Shown here: positions 1 to 7,782 of the stretch, piece after piece | Position numbering within the stretch: the stretch's first letter is position 1 | Layout: each line of letters starts with the position of its first letter | Assembly: GCF_024055715.1 (NCBI RefSeq) | Contig: NZ_JAMXMV010000023.1 | Coordinates: 1 to 64,000 of the forward strand | Direction of reading: 5' to 3' | Length of the DNA stretch: 64,000 nucleotides | Origin: Actinoallomurus soli | GTDB lineage: Bacteria > Actinomycetota > Actinomycetes > Streptosporangiales > Streptosporangiaceae | The notes under the pieces: generated by a model | What the model saw: the letters and a program-made list of their open reading frames with translations, nothing else | What the model was told of the DNA's origin: nothing | Databases searched by the model: none | Made by a program: the position numbers and the translations under genes

Positions 1-2
1 TC

Positions 3-188
3 CGTAAGGCCGTTCGGGCCCGCGGCCACTTCCCGACCGAGGCCGCTGCTCTCAAGTGCGTCTACATGGCGCTGATGAGCCTGGACCCGACCGGCAAAGG
101 CCGCAAGAGGTGGACCCAACGCTGGAAAGCAGCCCTGAACGCCTTCGAGATCACCTTCGAAGGCCGCCTGGCCGCAGCCCGCAACTAG
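3..188 (+). pseudogene. IS256/Mutator-type transposase, C-terminal fragment
   Basis: The frame is open from the window edge to TAG at 186-188 and encodes 61 residues ending a transposase. The run with RKAVRARGHFPTE, then a segment containing SLDPTGKGRKRW and the ending NAFEITFEGR, is the typical C-terminus of IS256-family DDE transposases. The 5' part lies outside the window, so I cannot tell whether the element is intact. It marks the left side of an accessory region. Confidence 0.85.
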
Positions 189-202
189 ACCCCGCAAAAC
201 CG

Positions 203-232
203 AGTTACACCGTTAACTGGACAGACCCGGAG
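203..232 (+). repeat. Probable right terminal inverted repeat of the IS256-type element
   Basis: Fifteen bases after the transposase stop lies a sequence containing TTACACCGTTAACTGGACA. It resembles IS256/Mutator ends in actinobacteria, which usually carry a GTTAA core and a GGACA run. The other end is outside the window, so pairing cannot be checked. Confidence 0.5.
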
Positions 233-526
233 GGACACCTGTGTGGTGAGGCTGGCGTAGTGGGTGTCTCACCAAGTCTGGAGGTATCGCGGGTATGGAT
301 CGTCGCCGACGACCTCCTCTACGAGCCACCGGACGTGCAGGTTCACACCTGGTCCGGTTCGTCGGGCCGTCCTGATACCACCTAAACGTGCACGTATCGG
401 CGTATAGGTCCCAACGCAGAGTGACAGGGCCGCCAAGGTAAGTCACAACGGGATGATGGTCGGTGCCGAAACGGCCCGCACCGGATCGTTCTTCATCAGC
501 CTGCACCGAGAGCCGTCACATGAAGA
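233..526. other. Intergenic, no gene recognised
   Basis: This stretch lies between the IS end and the 3' end of the first MFS gene. Open frames here have no recognisable protein features. I see no convincing promoter or terminator. Confidence 0.5.
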
Positions 527-1825
527 TCAACGACGTTCGCGTGCTTCCGGCGAGTGTGTCCTGGCAGTGCCTCGGCCACCGGGCGCGGTCCCGGTGGTGA
601 GGTGGCGGACGCTTGGGACCATCAGTGGTAGGAGCGCAGGCCCGGCGATGAGGGCGGCGCAGACCGCAAGGACGGTTCGGGAGCCGAGTGTGTCCGCGGC
701 GGTGCCCGCGGCGGTGTAGACGATCGGGGTGGGTAGTACGGTGGCGAGTTCCTGGTAGGCGGCCACTCGTCCGAGTTGGTTGACCGGGATGTGCTGTTGC
801 AGTGCGGTCACCCGTGCGACCTGGGCGGGCCCGAAGGCGAGGCCGGCCAGTAGGGTGCCCGCCACGATGGCGGGCAGGGGCAGGTCGGCGCCCATCGCGG
901 CGAACCCGGCCGCGGTGAACGCGGTACCAAGGCTCATGAGGATGCCGGGCCGGTGGCTTGGCCATCGGGCGGCGATGATGCTGCCGATCGAGGTCGCGGC
1001 GGCGAGCGTGCCGGTGATGGTTCCCCAGCTGAGGGCGCCGTGCAGATGCTCGCGCGCGTACAGCGGGCCGATCAGCATGGCGGCGGCGAATGCGCCGCCG
1101 GTGACGCAGTCGGCGAGGGCCGTGGTCCACAGCCAGGTTCTGCTGGTGATCGCGTGCATGCCGTCGCTGAGCTCAGCGAGACGTACGCCGGCCGGTCGGC
1201 CCGGGTTCTGCTCCCCCGTTGTCCGTACGGTGGGGAGGCGCGTGAACAAGACGGCGGCGGCGATGTAGGTGAGGCAGTCCCACAAGATGCCCCAGCCCGC
1301 GCCGATCGTGACGATGAGCACGCCGCCGGCCACAGGCCCGAGGGCGGCGATCCCGTGCTTGGTGGCCTGGGTGAGTGCGTTCGCGCGGGCGAGTGCTGCC
1401 CCAGGCAGTAGTTGGGCGAGCAGACGCCGCCCGACCGGGGTGAACAGTGCCGCTCCTGCAGCGCCTCCGCCGGAGACCGCGGCCAGCGACCACACCGTCG
1501 CCACGCCGGACAGGATCAAGGTGGCCTCGGCCAACTGGAAGAAGGCGAGGACGACCTGGGAAGCGATCAGCAGCGGTTTGCCAGGCATGCGGTCGGCGAT
1601 GACGCCGCCGACCGGGAGCAGCGCTATGTAGACGCTGAACTCAACCCCCAAGACAACGGCGATGCCCGTGCCCTGGCCGCCCAGCTGCAAGATGGCGAAG
1701 GCGAGGGTGATGGGTGCGACAGCTCCCCCGGCCGATGAGATCACCTGCGCTGCGAAGAAGACGCGGAACTGCCGGTTCGTCAGCGGGGCCGCCATTTCGG
1801 CGACGTGTCCGCGCAAGCGCCGCAT
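527..1825 (-). CDS. MFS transporter, probable drug/metabolite exporter
   Basis: A 432-aa protein built from about 12 hydrophobic segments, a usual length for the major facilitator superfamily. The conserved loop after helix 2, GGVIADRMPGKPLL at about residues 78-91, matches the MFS signature. The overall layout resembles the EntS/MFS_3 group of proton-driven exporters. It starts 4 nt downstream of the stop of a second, related MFS gene on the same strand, so the two are probably one transcript. An internal ATG 10 codons later (about 1795) is an alternative start. The substrate is unknown. The methyltransferase across the divergent promoter suggests peptide or metabolite export, but that is inference. 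Confidence 0.85.
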   Translation of the reverse strand: MRRLRGHVAEMAAPLTNRQFRVFFAAQVISSAGGAVAPITLAFAILQLGGQGTGIAVVLGVEFSVYIALLPVGGVIADRMPGKPLLIASQVVLAFFQLAEATLILSGVATVWSLAAVSGGGAAGAALFTPVGRRLLAQLLPGAALARANALTQATKHGIAALGPVAGGVLIVTIGAGWGILWDCLTYIAAAVLFTRLPTVRTTGEQNPGRPAGVRLAELSDGMHAITSRTWLWTTALADCVTGGAFAAAMLIGPLYAREHLHGALSWGTITGTLAAATSIGSIIAARWPSHRPGILMSLGTAFTAAGFAAMGADLPLPAIVAGTLLAGLAFGPAQVARVTALQQHIPVNQLGRVAAYQELATVLPTPIVYTAAGTAADTLGSRTVLAVCAALIAGPALLPLMVPSVRHLTTGTAPGGRGTARTHSPEARERR

Positions 1826-1829
1826 CGCT

Positions 1830-3218
1830 TTATCGTGCCGGTGGTTCGGCGAGCCGCCCCGCAGCCGCGCCGGCCGGTGTCTCGACCTGGTCTGCGGAGT
1901 CTTCCGCCCCTCGCTGAGTGAGCGAGCTGATCTCCTCGGCGCTGTGGGGGCCGGGCGGGTGGAGTCTCAGCCGGCGAACGTCGCGGCTCAGCAACGGCAC
2001 CAAGTTGGCGACGGCGAGCAGAGCCCCGCACCCCGTGAGGGTGGCGCGTACGCCGATCGCGCTGGTGACGGGGGCGACCAGCAGGTACCCGGCGGGTGCC
2101 AGGCAGATCTCGGTGATCCCGGCGTAGGCTGCGACGCGGCCCTGCTGGACGGTGGGGATGTGCTGCTGGATCGCGGTCTGCCAGGCGATCGAGGCGACGC
2201 TGAGGCCACCGGCGGCCACGGCGACCGCGCCCATCACTACCGGCAGTGGCGCGCCGGCGGCCATCACGGGATCGGGGAGGGCGAGCGCGGCGCAGCCGAG
2301 GCAGTTGGCCCATCCGGCGCGCGTCGGCCGCCACAGCAGCGATACGACCGCGCCCAGGGCCATACCGCAGCCCAGGCTGAAGGCGATCAGGCCCCATGCC
2401 CAGGCCCCGCCCAGATGCGCTTTCGCCCACGGCGGACCCAGAATCCCGTAGCCGACGTGCCAGCCGGGGACCATGACCGCAGCACCAATCAAGCTGGCCC
2501 AGATCCACGGCCGGGATCGGACCGCCGACCAGCCTTCCACCAGGTCCGCCCGCAAACTCAAGGCTCGGCGAGCGGCACGGGGGGCGCTGATCGTGGCGAT
2601 CAGCGCGGCGGAGGCGAAGAACGAGACCGCGTTGAGGCCGACACCGTAGGCGGGCCCGGCGGTGGCGACGATCGTGCCGCCGATGGCCGGTCCGACGGTT
2701 CGGATGACGTGGCGCGACAGTTGAACCAGCGCGTTGGCCTCCTGCAGCTGCTCGGCCGGGGCGATGGCCGGGATCAGCCCCACGCGGGCGGGTTCGGAGA
2801 ACGACGCGGCGGCCGAATTCGCCGCGGCAAGCGCCGCCAGGTTCCACACCGCCGCGCGCCCGGTGGCAATGAGAATGGTCTCGGCGACGGTGATCAAGCC
2901 GATCACGCACTCGACTACCGCGATGATCAACGCGCGGGGCAGCCGGTCGGCGACCACCCCGCCCAGCGGGCTGATCACGATGCCGGCGACCATGTTGGCC
3001 AGCAGCACCATCGCGATCCCCGGTGCACCGGCCCCGGTGCCCAACACCACGAACGCCAGGGCACCGACCTCCATCGTCGTCCCCGCGGCATTGATCTGGC
3101 CAGCGATGAAGTAGCGACGGAAGCGCCGGTCACCGCGAAGCGGCGCGCTGATCCGGTGAAGATGTTCTTTGGCCTGGTCGGATGTGGCGAGTCGTTTAAG
3201 CAGGCCACGTCTGCTCAT
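1830..3218 (-). CDS. MFS transporter, first gene of a two-transporter operon
   Basis: A 462-aa inner-membrane protein with about 12 hydrophobic helices. The MFS loop GGVVADRLPRA lies near residue 86. Both MFS proteins share the segment reading QQHIPxxQxGRVAAY, so they are paralogues and probably a tandem duplication or heterodimeric pair. About 55 C-terminal residues (EEISSLTQRG onward) are a soluble tail. It is transcribed first of the pair, divergently from the methyltransferase gene, with about 320 bp between. Specificity cannot be read from the sequence. Confidence 0.85.
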   Translation of the reverse strand: MSRRGLLKRLATSDQAKEHLHRISAPLRGDRRFRRYFIAGQINAAGTTMEVGALAFVVLGTGAGAPGIAMVLLANMVAGIVISPLGGVVADRLPRALIIAVVECVIGLITVAETILIATGRAAVWNLAALAAANSAAASFSEPARVGLIPAIAPAEQLQEANALVQLSRHVIRTVGPAIGGTIVATAGPAYGVGLNAVSFFASAALIATISAPRAARRALSLRADLVEGWSAVRSRPWIWASLIGAAVMVPGWHVGYGILGPPWAKAHLGGAWAWGLIAFSLGCGMALGAVVSLLWRPTRAGWANCLGCAALALPDPVMAAGAPLPVVMGAVAVAAGGLSVASIAWQTAIQQHIPTVQQGRVAAYAGITEICLAPAGYLLVAPVTSAIGVRATLTGCGALLAVANLVPLLSRDVRRLRLHPPGPHSAEEISSLTQRGAEDSADQVETPAGAAAGRLAEPPAR

Positions 3219-3537
3219 GTCGCCGGCGCTCGGACTACGGGCGAACCGGGGGTAGAGCCCTGCGTGCGGCGACTACTGCCGCTCCTGCAGCTTCGAAGCG
3301 CTAACTCCCAGAATGTTCGCGTCGGCGTGATCATCATCTGCCTCCCCGGGGGAACCGTGTCGGGCGGGGACACTACGCGGCGGGGCGCATGATCGGGTGG
3401 TCCGACACGTATCGGCCGCCACGGCCGCACCTGATCGGCGATGCCGGCGGAATGGCCTCGCGCAGCCCGCGACGGGTTCATGCGAACAGCGCGGTGCTGC
3501 CCCCGGTGGGCCGGTCCCTCGGATTAGGGTGACGCCG
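3219..3537. promoter_or_regulatory. Divergent promoter region, MFS operon / FxLD methyltransferase
   Basis: A 319-bp gap separates the MFS start from the methyltransferase start. A TANNNT-type -10 element (TAGGGT, 3526-3531) lies 6 nt before the GTG at 3538, consistent with leaderless transcription of the methyltransferase. No clear operator was recognised. Confidence 0.4.
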
Positions 3538-4794
3538 GTGACGACGACCGACAGCCACCGAACCCCAACCGCAAGCGTTGCGCGTGCTCTCCGCGACGCC
3601 ATGACGGACCAGCTCCTCACGGACGGCAAGATCACCTCCCCACGGGTGGAGTACGCCTTCCGTACGGTGCCGCGTGAGCAGTTCGTTCCGGCTGGCACGA
3701 CCCTGGAGGCCGCGTACGACGCCTATCAGGCGGTGGTGACCAAGACGAGTGAGAACGGGGCCGCGATCTCCTCGGTCAGCGCGCCGTTCATCCAGGCCCG
3801 CATGATCGAGCAGGCCGAGCTTCGGCCGGGCATGAGCGTGCTCGAGGTGGGATCGGGCGGCTACAACGCCGCGCTGCTGGCCGAGGTGGTCGGCCCGGAG
3901 GGGCGCGTCGTCACGGTCGACATTGACGCGGAGGTGACCGACCGCGCCAGCTTCCTGCTGGACGCCACCGGGTACGGCGGCCGGGTCACGGTGACGCTGG
4001 CCGACGCCGAGCAGGGAGCCCCCGAGTTCGCTCCCTTCGACGCGGTCATCGTCACGGTCGGCGCCTGGGACATCCCCCCGGCCTGGTGGAAGCAACTCAC
4101 CGATGGCGGGCGGCTCGTCGTACCGCTGCGGATGAACGGCATCACCCGTGCCATCGCTTTCCGCTGCGAGGCGGGTCACCTGGTGAGTACCTCCGCCGAG
4201 GTGGCGGGGTTCGTCGCGATGCAGGGCGCCGGCGCGCGTCACGAATCGGCGCTTCCGTTGACCGATGCTCAAGGTCGCCGCGTCGAGCTCCGTTTCGACG
4301 AGGGAGCACCGGAGAACCCGCACCAGCTGGACGGTGTCCTGGCGACCGAGCCCGCAGAGGTATGGTCCGGCGCCACGATCGGCCACGGCGTCTCGTTCGC
4401 CGACCTGCACCTGTGGTTCGCCTGCTTCCTGCCCGGCTTCTGCCGGATCACGGCCGAGAATGACGTGTTGGCTCTTAGCACCGGCCGGTGGTTCCCCTTC
4501 GGGGCTGTACGCGACGACTCGCTCGCCTACCTCGCCGTACGCCCGGCCGCCGGTGGCACCGGCTCGGAGTTCGGAGCACGCGCCTACGGCTGCCACGCAG
4601 AGGTCGCCGCGGCGGTGATGGTCGAGCGAATCCGGGCGTGGGACCGCCAGGCCCGGCGCGGGCCGGCCCCCACGTTCGCGTTCTGGCCCACCGGCAGCGA
4701 CGAACTCGACCTGCCGGACGGCGTCGCGGTCATGGAGAAGGCCCACGGACTGGTCGCGATCTCCTGGCCCGCTACGGAGCAGCGGTCAACGTGA
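3538..4794 (+). CDS. FxLD-type methyltransferase (isoaspartyl-methyltransferase-like), orphan
   Basis: GTG at 3538 is preferred over an upstream ATG at 3397, because the 47 extra residues look non-coding and a -10 sequence sits just before the GTG. The 418-aa product has a PCMT-like N-terminal half. Its SAM-binding motif VLEVGSGGYNAALL lies at about residues 101-114. The C-terminal half (about 220-418) is typical of methyltransferases named for the FxLD lanthipeptide system. In known FxLD clusters this enzyme sits beside a precursor peptide, a LanB-type dehydratase and a cyclase. None of these is visible here; only the two MFS exporters and, further away, other enzymes flank it. It may act on a precursor encoded elsewhere or be left over from a lost cluster. 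Confidence 0.8.
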   Translation: MTTTDSHRTPTASVARALRDAMTDQLLTDGKITSPRVEYAFRTVPREQFVPAGTTLEAAYDAYQAVVTKTSENGAAISSVSAPFIQARMIEQAELRPGMSVLEVGSGGYNAALLAEVVGPEGRVVTVDIDAEVTDRASFLLDATGYGGRVTVTLADAEQGAPEFAPFDAVIVTVGAWDIPPAWWKQLTDGGRLVVPLRMNGITRAIAFRCEAGHLVSTSAEVAGFVAMQGAGARHESALPLTDAQGRRVELRFDEGAPENPHQLDGVLATEPAEVWSGATIGHGVSFADLHLWFACFLPGFCRITAENDVLALSTGRWFPFGAVRDDSLAYLAVRPAAGGTGSEFGARAYGCHAEVAAAVMVERIRAWDRQARRGPAPTFAFWPTGSDELDLPDGVAVMEKAHGLVAISWPATEQRST

Positions 4795-4853
4795 TCAACT
4801 CAAAGGAGGTCTCCTCGCGCACGCGCACTGGCGTCCTGAACGCCGTGGGGACG

Positions 4854-5330
4854 TTAGAAGCCGTCGGTGGACACCATCGGTCCGCCGTGGAGGTAGTTCA
4901 TCAGTGCCTCGCGCGTCGTGCGTACGAACTGTGAGGGCACCTGCTCGACGGGGAACCACGTCACCTGTGAATGCTTGTGCGGCTCGGCGTTCACTGGCTC
5001 GCCGGTCCAGGTGTTGGCGACGAAGACGACGGTCAAGAAGCCGTTGGGGGCCTCGACACCCCACGCGCCGTGGATGATCCCTGCGACCTTCAGCTCGGCC
5101 GGCTCCACGACCAGGCCGGTCTCCTCCTTCAGCTCCCGGGCGGCGGTCGTGGTGATGACCTCGCCTTTGTCGGCTTTACCGACAGGCAGGTCCCAATGCC
5201 CGGCAGCGAACTTGGCTTCGGGTCCGCGCTGGATCAGCAGCACCCGGCCCGCTGCGGTGTCGTGCACGATGACGGCGGCGACGAGCAGGGTGTGGGAGTC
5301 GAGCGCCGGGGGCAGGGCGGTGTCGGTCAC
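4854..5330 (-). CDS. NUDIX hydrolase
   Basis: A 158-aa protein with the full Nudix box GKADKGEVITTTAARELKEE followed by TGL (about residues 51-73). The metal-binding REXXEE core is intact, so it should cleave nucleoside-diphosphate-linked substrates. The GTG start has GAGGA upstream. It begins 13 nt after the stop of the broken XRE/TPR-type regulator on the same strand. Such regulator-NUDIX pairs are frequent in actinomycetes. The substrate is unknown. Confidence 0.88.
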   Translation of the reverse strand: MTDTALPPALDSHTLLVAAVIVHDTAAGRVLLIQRGPEAKFAAGHWDLPVGKADKGEVITTTAARELKEETGLVVEPAELKVAGIIHGAWGVEAPNGFLTVVFVANTWTGEPVNAEPHKHSQVTWFPVEQVPSQFVRTTREALMNYLHGGPMVSTDGF

Positions 5331-5342
5331 GGGTCGATCCTC

Positions 5343-5770
5343 TCAGATGGCTGCTTGCCGGATCCGCTCCTCCAAAAGGGCCCCGCCGGGAACACCACGG
5401 CGCCGGTAAACGGTGAGGGTGGGCCGGATGGACGCCAACGCGGTTCTGATTCGGGCTGAGGCCATTCCCTCGGCCAGATCGAGTGCCCGGCTCCAGGCTG
5501 CTACGGCCTCGTCGGCGCGAGCTTGGACGGCGAGACAGTCTCCGAGGTCCATGTGGATCAGCAGGTGAACGCGCGGGAAGGCGACCGGATCCCAGGAGGT
5601 GAAGGCTGCTCGGTGCCGGGCAGGTCTCCGATTTCGGTGAGCGTTCTGGCGGTGTGGGAGTCTACGATCCCGGCGGCCGGTCCCATGAGCAGTGAGTAGG
5701 CGGGCTGCGGTTCGCCATCTCGGCCCAGGGCGTCTTCGGCAGCCAGCAGCGCGCGTGCGGTCGGGACTGA
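5343..5770 (-). pseudogene. XRE/TPR regulator, C-terminal remnant with frameshift
   Basis: Two frames must be joined to read the protein. The segment containing ALLAAEDALGRDGEPQPAYS and continuing to about 5615 is one frame. The segment with HMDLGDCLAVQARADEA, ending RIRQAAI, is another. Together they match the C-terminal TPR part of actinomycete XRE-family regulators, like the intact one at 9740. The N-terminal HTH half is missing; the gene breaks at the perfect inverted repeat at 5756-5798. The last 69 codons alone are open from an internal ATG at 5552. Confidence 0.6.
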
Positions 5771-5798
5771 ACCGATTTTCGATTCAGTCCCGACCGCA
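5756..5798. terminator. Perfect 16-bp inverted repeat, probable terminator
   Basis: TGCGGTCGGGACTGAA (5756-5771) and its exact reverse complement (5783-5798) flank an 11-nt loop. The repeat lies 70 nt downstream of the adenylating-enzyme stop (5868) on the minus strand and could terminate that operon. There is no strong T-run. It also coincides with the breakpoint of the truncated regulator, so it could be a rearrangement scar. Confidence 0.55.
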
Positions 5799-5867
5799 TG
5801 CCATAACCAGATATGACCTTGGCTCCCGTTGCTGCGCGAGGTGGCTGTCGATACCCCCGTAGGCCGG

Positions 5868-7112
5868 TCAGCGCGGCTGGCTTCGTGTGAGCTTGACCGA
5901 GTGCAGGAGGGGCGTTGGGCCCTGGCTGGTCACGAAGACGTCGTCGGGTGATACGCCCAGAGCATCGGCGGCGCGGCACTGGATCGCGGTGGTGTACTCG
6001 GCGCTGGCCTCGGCGAGCAGGCGGATTGTCGCCCGGCCGGTGTGATGGCGGACGAGCGCGCAGCGCCGGCGCAGGAACGGCCCGAGGACGTCGAGGGTGT
6101 CTCGGGGCCACAGACCACCGATCTGCTCGTCGCCGATGCGGCCGAGCAGCCGCAGCCGGCCGCGATCATCGAGGCGGCCGAGGTCGGTTGTGCGCAGCCG
6201 CCCTCCGGGCGCAGACTCGGCAGGATCGAGAGGTACGCCGATGGCCGGGCTGGCGACCTCGACGACGGGTCCACCGCCAACGGTGTCGATGACGGTGCGC
6301 ACGCCGGGCATCCCGAAACCGACCGTTCCGACTGAGGGGATTCCGGCATCGGTGTCGAAGTGGGTGAGGCTCGCGGTCTCGGTGAGGCCGTAGCCCTCGC
6401 GGAGGTCGACGCCGTGGTTGCGGTATTCCATGACCGCGGTGGTGCTGAGCGGTGCGCCGCCGGAGTCGACCAGGACGTGACGCGGCAGCGGGCCAGCCGC
6501 TTGAGCCTGGTCGAGGATGACGGGGTTGGCCAGGACGACGAGCCGATCCGCCGCACTCGCCAGCTGCTTGGCGTCGTGCAGGACCCGTGGAAGGGATCGG
6601 CTGAGGTGCAGGCGGGCGCCGAGCCGGGCGGCGAGGAGAACGCCGGCGACGAAGGTGAAGTTGTAGGCGGCCGGAAGCGCGGTGACAAGGATGCTGTCCT
6701 TGCTGACCTGGTAGATCTGCTCGTACCAGGCGGTGACCTGCTCCAGCTGCGGGCTGGTGAACCCGTACCCACGCGGGGTCCCGGTGCTGCCGGAGGTGAA
6801 CATCGCCACCTCCCAGCCGCCGCGGACATCCCCGCCGGTGTGCTCGTCGACGCGGACTCGCCGCTCGCCAATCCGCACGGCGATGCCGTCGGGCAGGGCG
6901 CCGGTCTGCGGCGGGCCGGGGAGCAGGACGAGGCGATGGCCGGCCTGCAGCGCGGTCTGCGCGGCCGCGGCGATCCGGGCCTGGTCGGATCCGTGCATCA
7001 GGTAGGTGCTCGGAGCGTGGGTCGGACGGGTCAGGGGCAGGTGAGTCTCCTCGGCGATGACCCGGGCGGGTGCCGGGTCGGTGCCGGTGGTGGAGATCGT
7101 CCAGTCAGGCAT
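5868..7112 (-). CDS. ANL-superfamily adenylating enzyme (acyl-CoA synthetase-like), short form
   Basis: A 414-aa protein. The ATP-binding A3 loop FTSGSTGTPRG lies at 105-115, the A5 motif GYGLTETA at about 240-247, and the A7/A8 region TTDLGRLDDRG...LLGRIGD at 308-328. A C-terminal lysine (K407 in HSVKLTR) occupies the A10 position. It should activate a carboxylate as an acyl-adenylate. It is about 100 residues shorter than usual because the N-terminal lobe is reduced, as in some pathway-dedicated ligases. It overlaps the upstream SDR gene by 8 nt and is last in a three-gene operon. The acyl substrate and acceptor are unknown, and no carrier protein is visible nearby. Confidence 0.8.
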   Translation of the reverse strand: MPDWTISTTGTDPAPARVIAEETHLPLTRPTHAPSTYLMHGSDQARIAAAAQTALQAGHRLVLLPGPPQTGALPDGIAVRIGERRVRVDEHTGGDVRGGWEVAMFTSGSTGTPRGYGFTSPQLEQVTAWYEQIYQVSKDSILVTALPAAYNFTFVAGVLLAARLGARLHLSRSLPRVLHDAKQLASAADRLVVLANPVILDQAQAAGPLPRHVLVDSGGAPLSTTAVMEYRNHGVDLREGYGLTETASLTHFDTDAGIPSVGTVGFGMPGVRTVIDTVGGGPVVEVASPAIGVPLDPAESAPGGRLRTTDLGRLDDRGRLRLLGRIGDEQIGGLWPRDTLDVLGPFLRRRCALVRHHTGRATIRLLAEASAEYTTAIQCRAADALGVSPDDVFVTSQGPTPLLHSVKLTRSQPR

Positions 7113-7782
7113 GCCAGACCTCCTCGGTGCGGGCGGCGTGCTTTTGGGTGATGAACTGGGTGATGGCCGCGACGGCCGCCGCCAGGGCTTCGTTCGGGCG
7201 TTGGCCGGCGGTCCGGGGTGGCGGTGGCGAGCCGGGGACGGCCGCGCGCATCGGCACGCCGATGTCGGGGAGCCGCACGGTCAGCAGCGCGATCCCCGGT
7301 GCGGTCGCTTCGATCGCGGCGTGGCGGAAGGCTTCCTCGGCGGCGGCTTTGGCCGCGGCGTAGACGAGCGTGCCGGGTGCCGGGGCGCCGACCACGTCGC
7401 TGGAGACGAGCACGACGGGCAGCGGCCGCTGCAGCGGCCAGCTGGCGGCGCGCAGCAGTTGCAGGTGGGCCAGGCAGTTCACCTGCATGCACGCGGTGAA
7501 CGCGTCCGGAGTGAGGTCGTCCAGGGTGGCGCGGGAGTCGACGCCGGCCGCGCACACCAGCGCGGTGATCGCGGACCCGTCGGCGAGGTGTTCGGCGGCC
7601 GCCGTGGTGGCAGCCGGGTCGGCCAGGTCACAGGACAGGAAGTCGTGCCCGGCGGGTAGCCGGGCCGGGCAGGCCCGGCCGACCGCGCACAGGCGACCGG
7701 GCCACACCGGAGCCAGCGCGGCGAGCAGATGCTCGCCGACCGTCCCGGTGCCGCCGGTGAGCACCAGCACATGGTCATTCAT
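7105..7782 (-). CDS. Short-chain dehydrogenase/reductase
   Basis: A 225-aa Rossmann-fold oxidoreductase. TGGTGTVGEHLL near residue 9 is the NAD(P)-binding loop, SSD near residue 130 the catalytic serine area, and YAAAKAAAEEAF gives the YxxxK pair. It is the middle gene of the operon and overlaps both neighbours by 8 nt, which implies translational coupling. It probably reduces or oxidises an intermediate handled by the adenylating enzyme, but the sequence gives no direct evidence for the substrate. Confidence 0.85.
   Translation of the reverse strand: MNDHVLVLTGGTGTVGEHLLAALAPVWPGRLCAVGRACPARLPAGHDFLSCDLADPAATTAAAEHLADGSAITALVCAAGVDSRATLDDLTPDAFTACMQVNCLAHLQLLRAASWPLQRPLPVVLVSSDVVGAPAPGTLVYAAAKAAAEEAFRHAAIEATAPGIALLTVRLPDIGVPMRAAVPGSPPPPRTAGQRPNEALAAAVAAITQFITQKHAARTEEVWHA

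Noticed and set aside
4795-4853. FxLD precursor peptide near the methyltransferase
   Set aside because: The gaps on both sides of the methyltransferase were read in all frames; none gives a short peptide with an F-x-L-D leader and a Ser/Thr/Cys-rich core.
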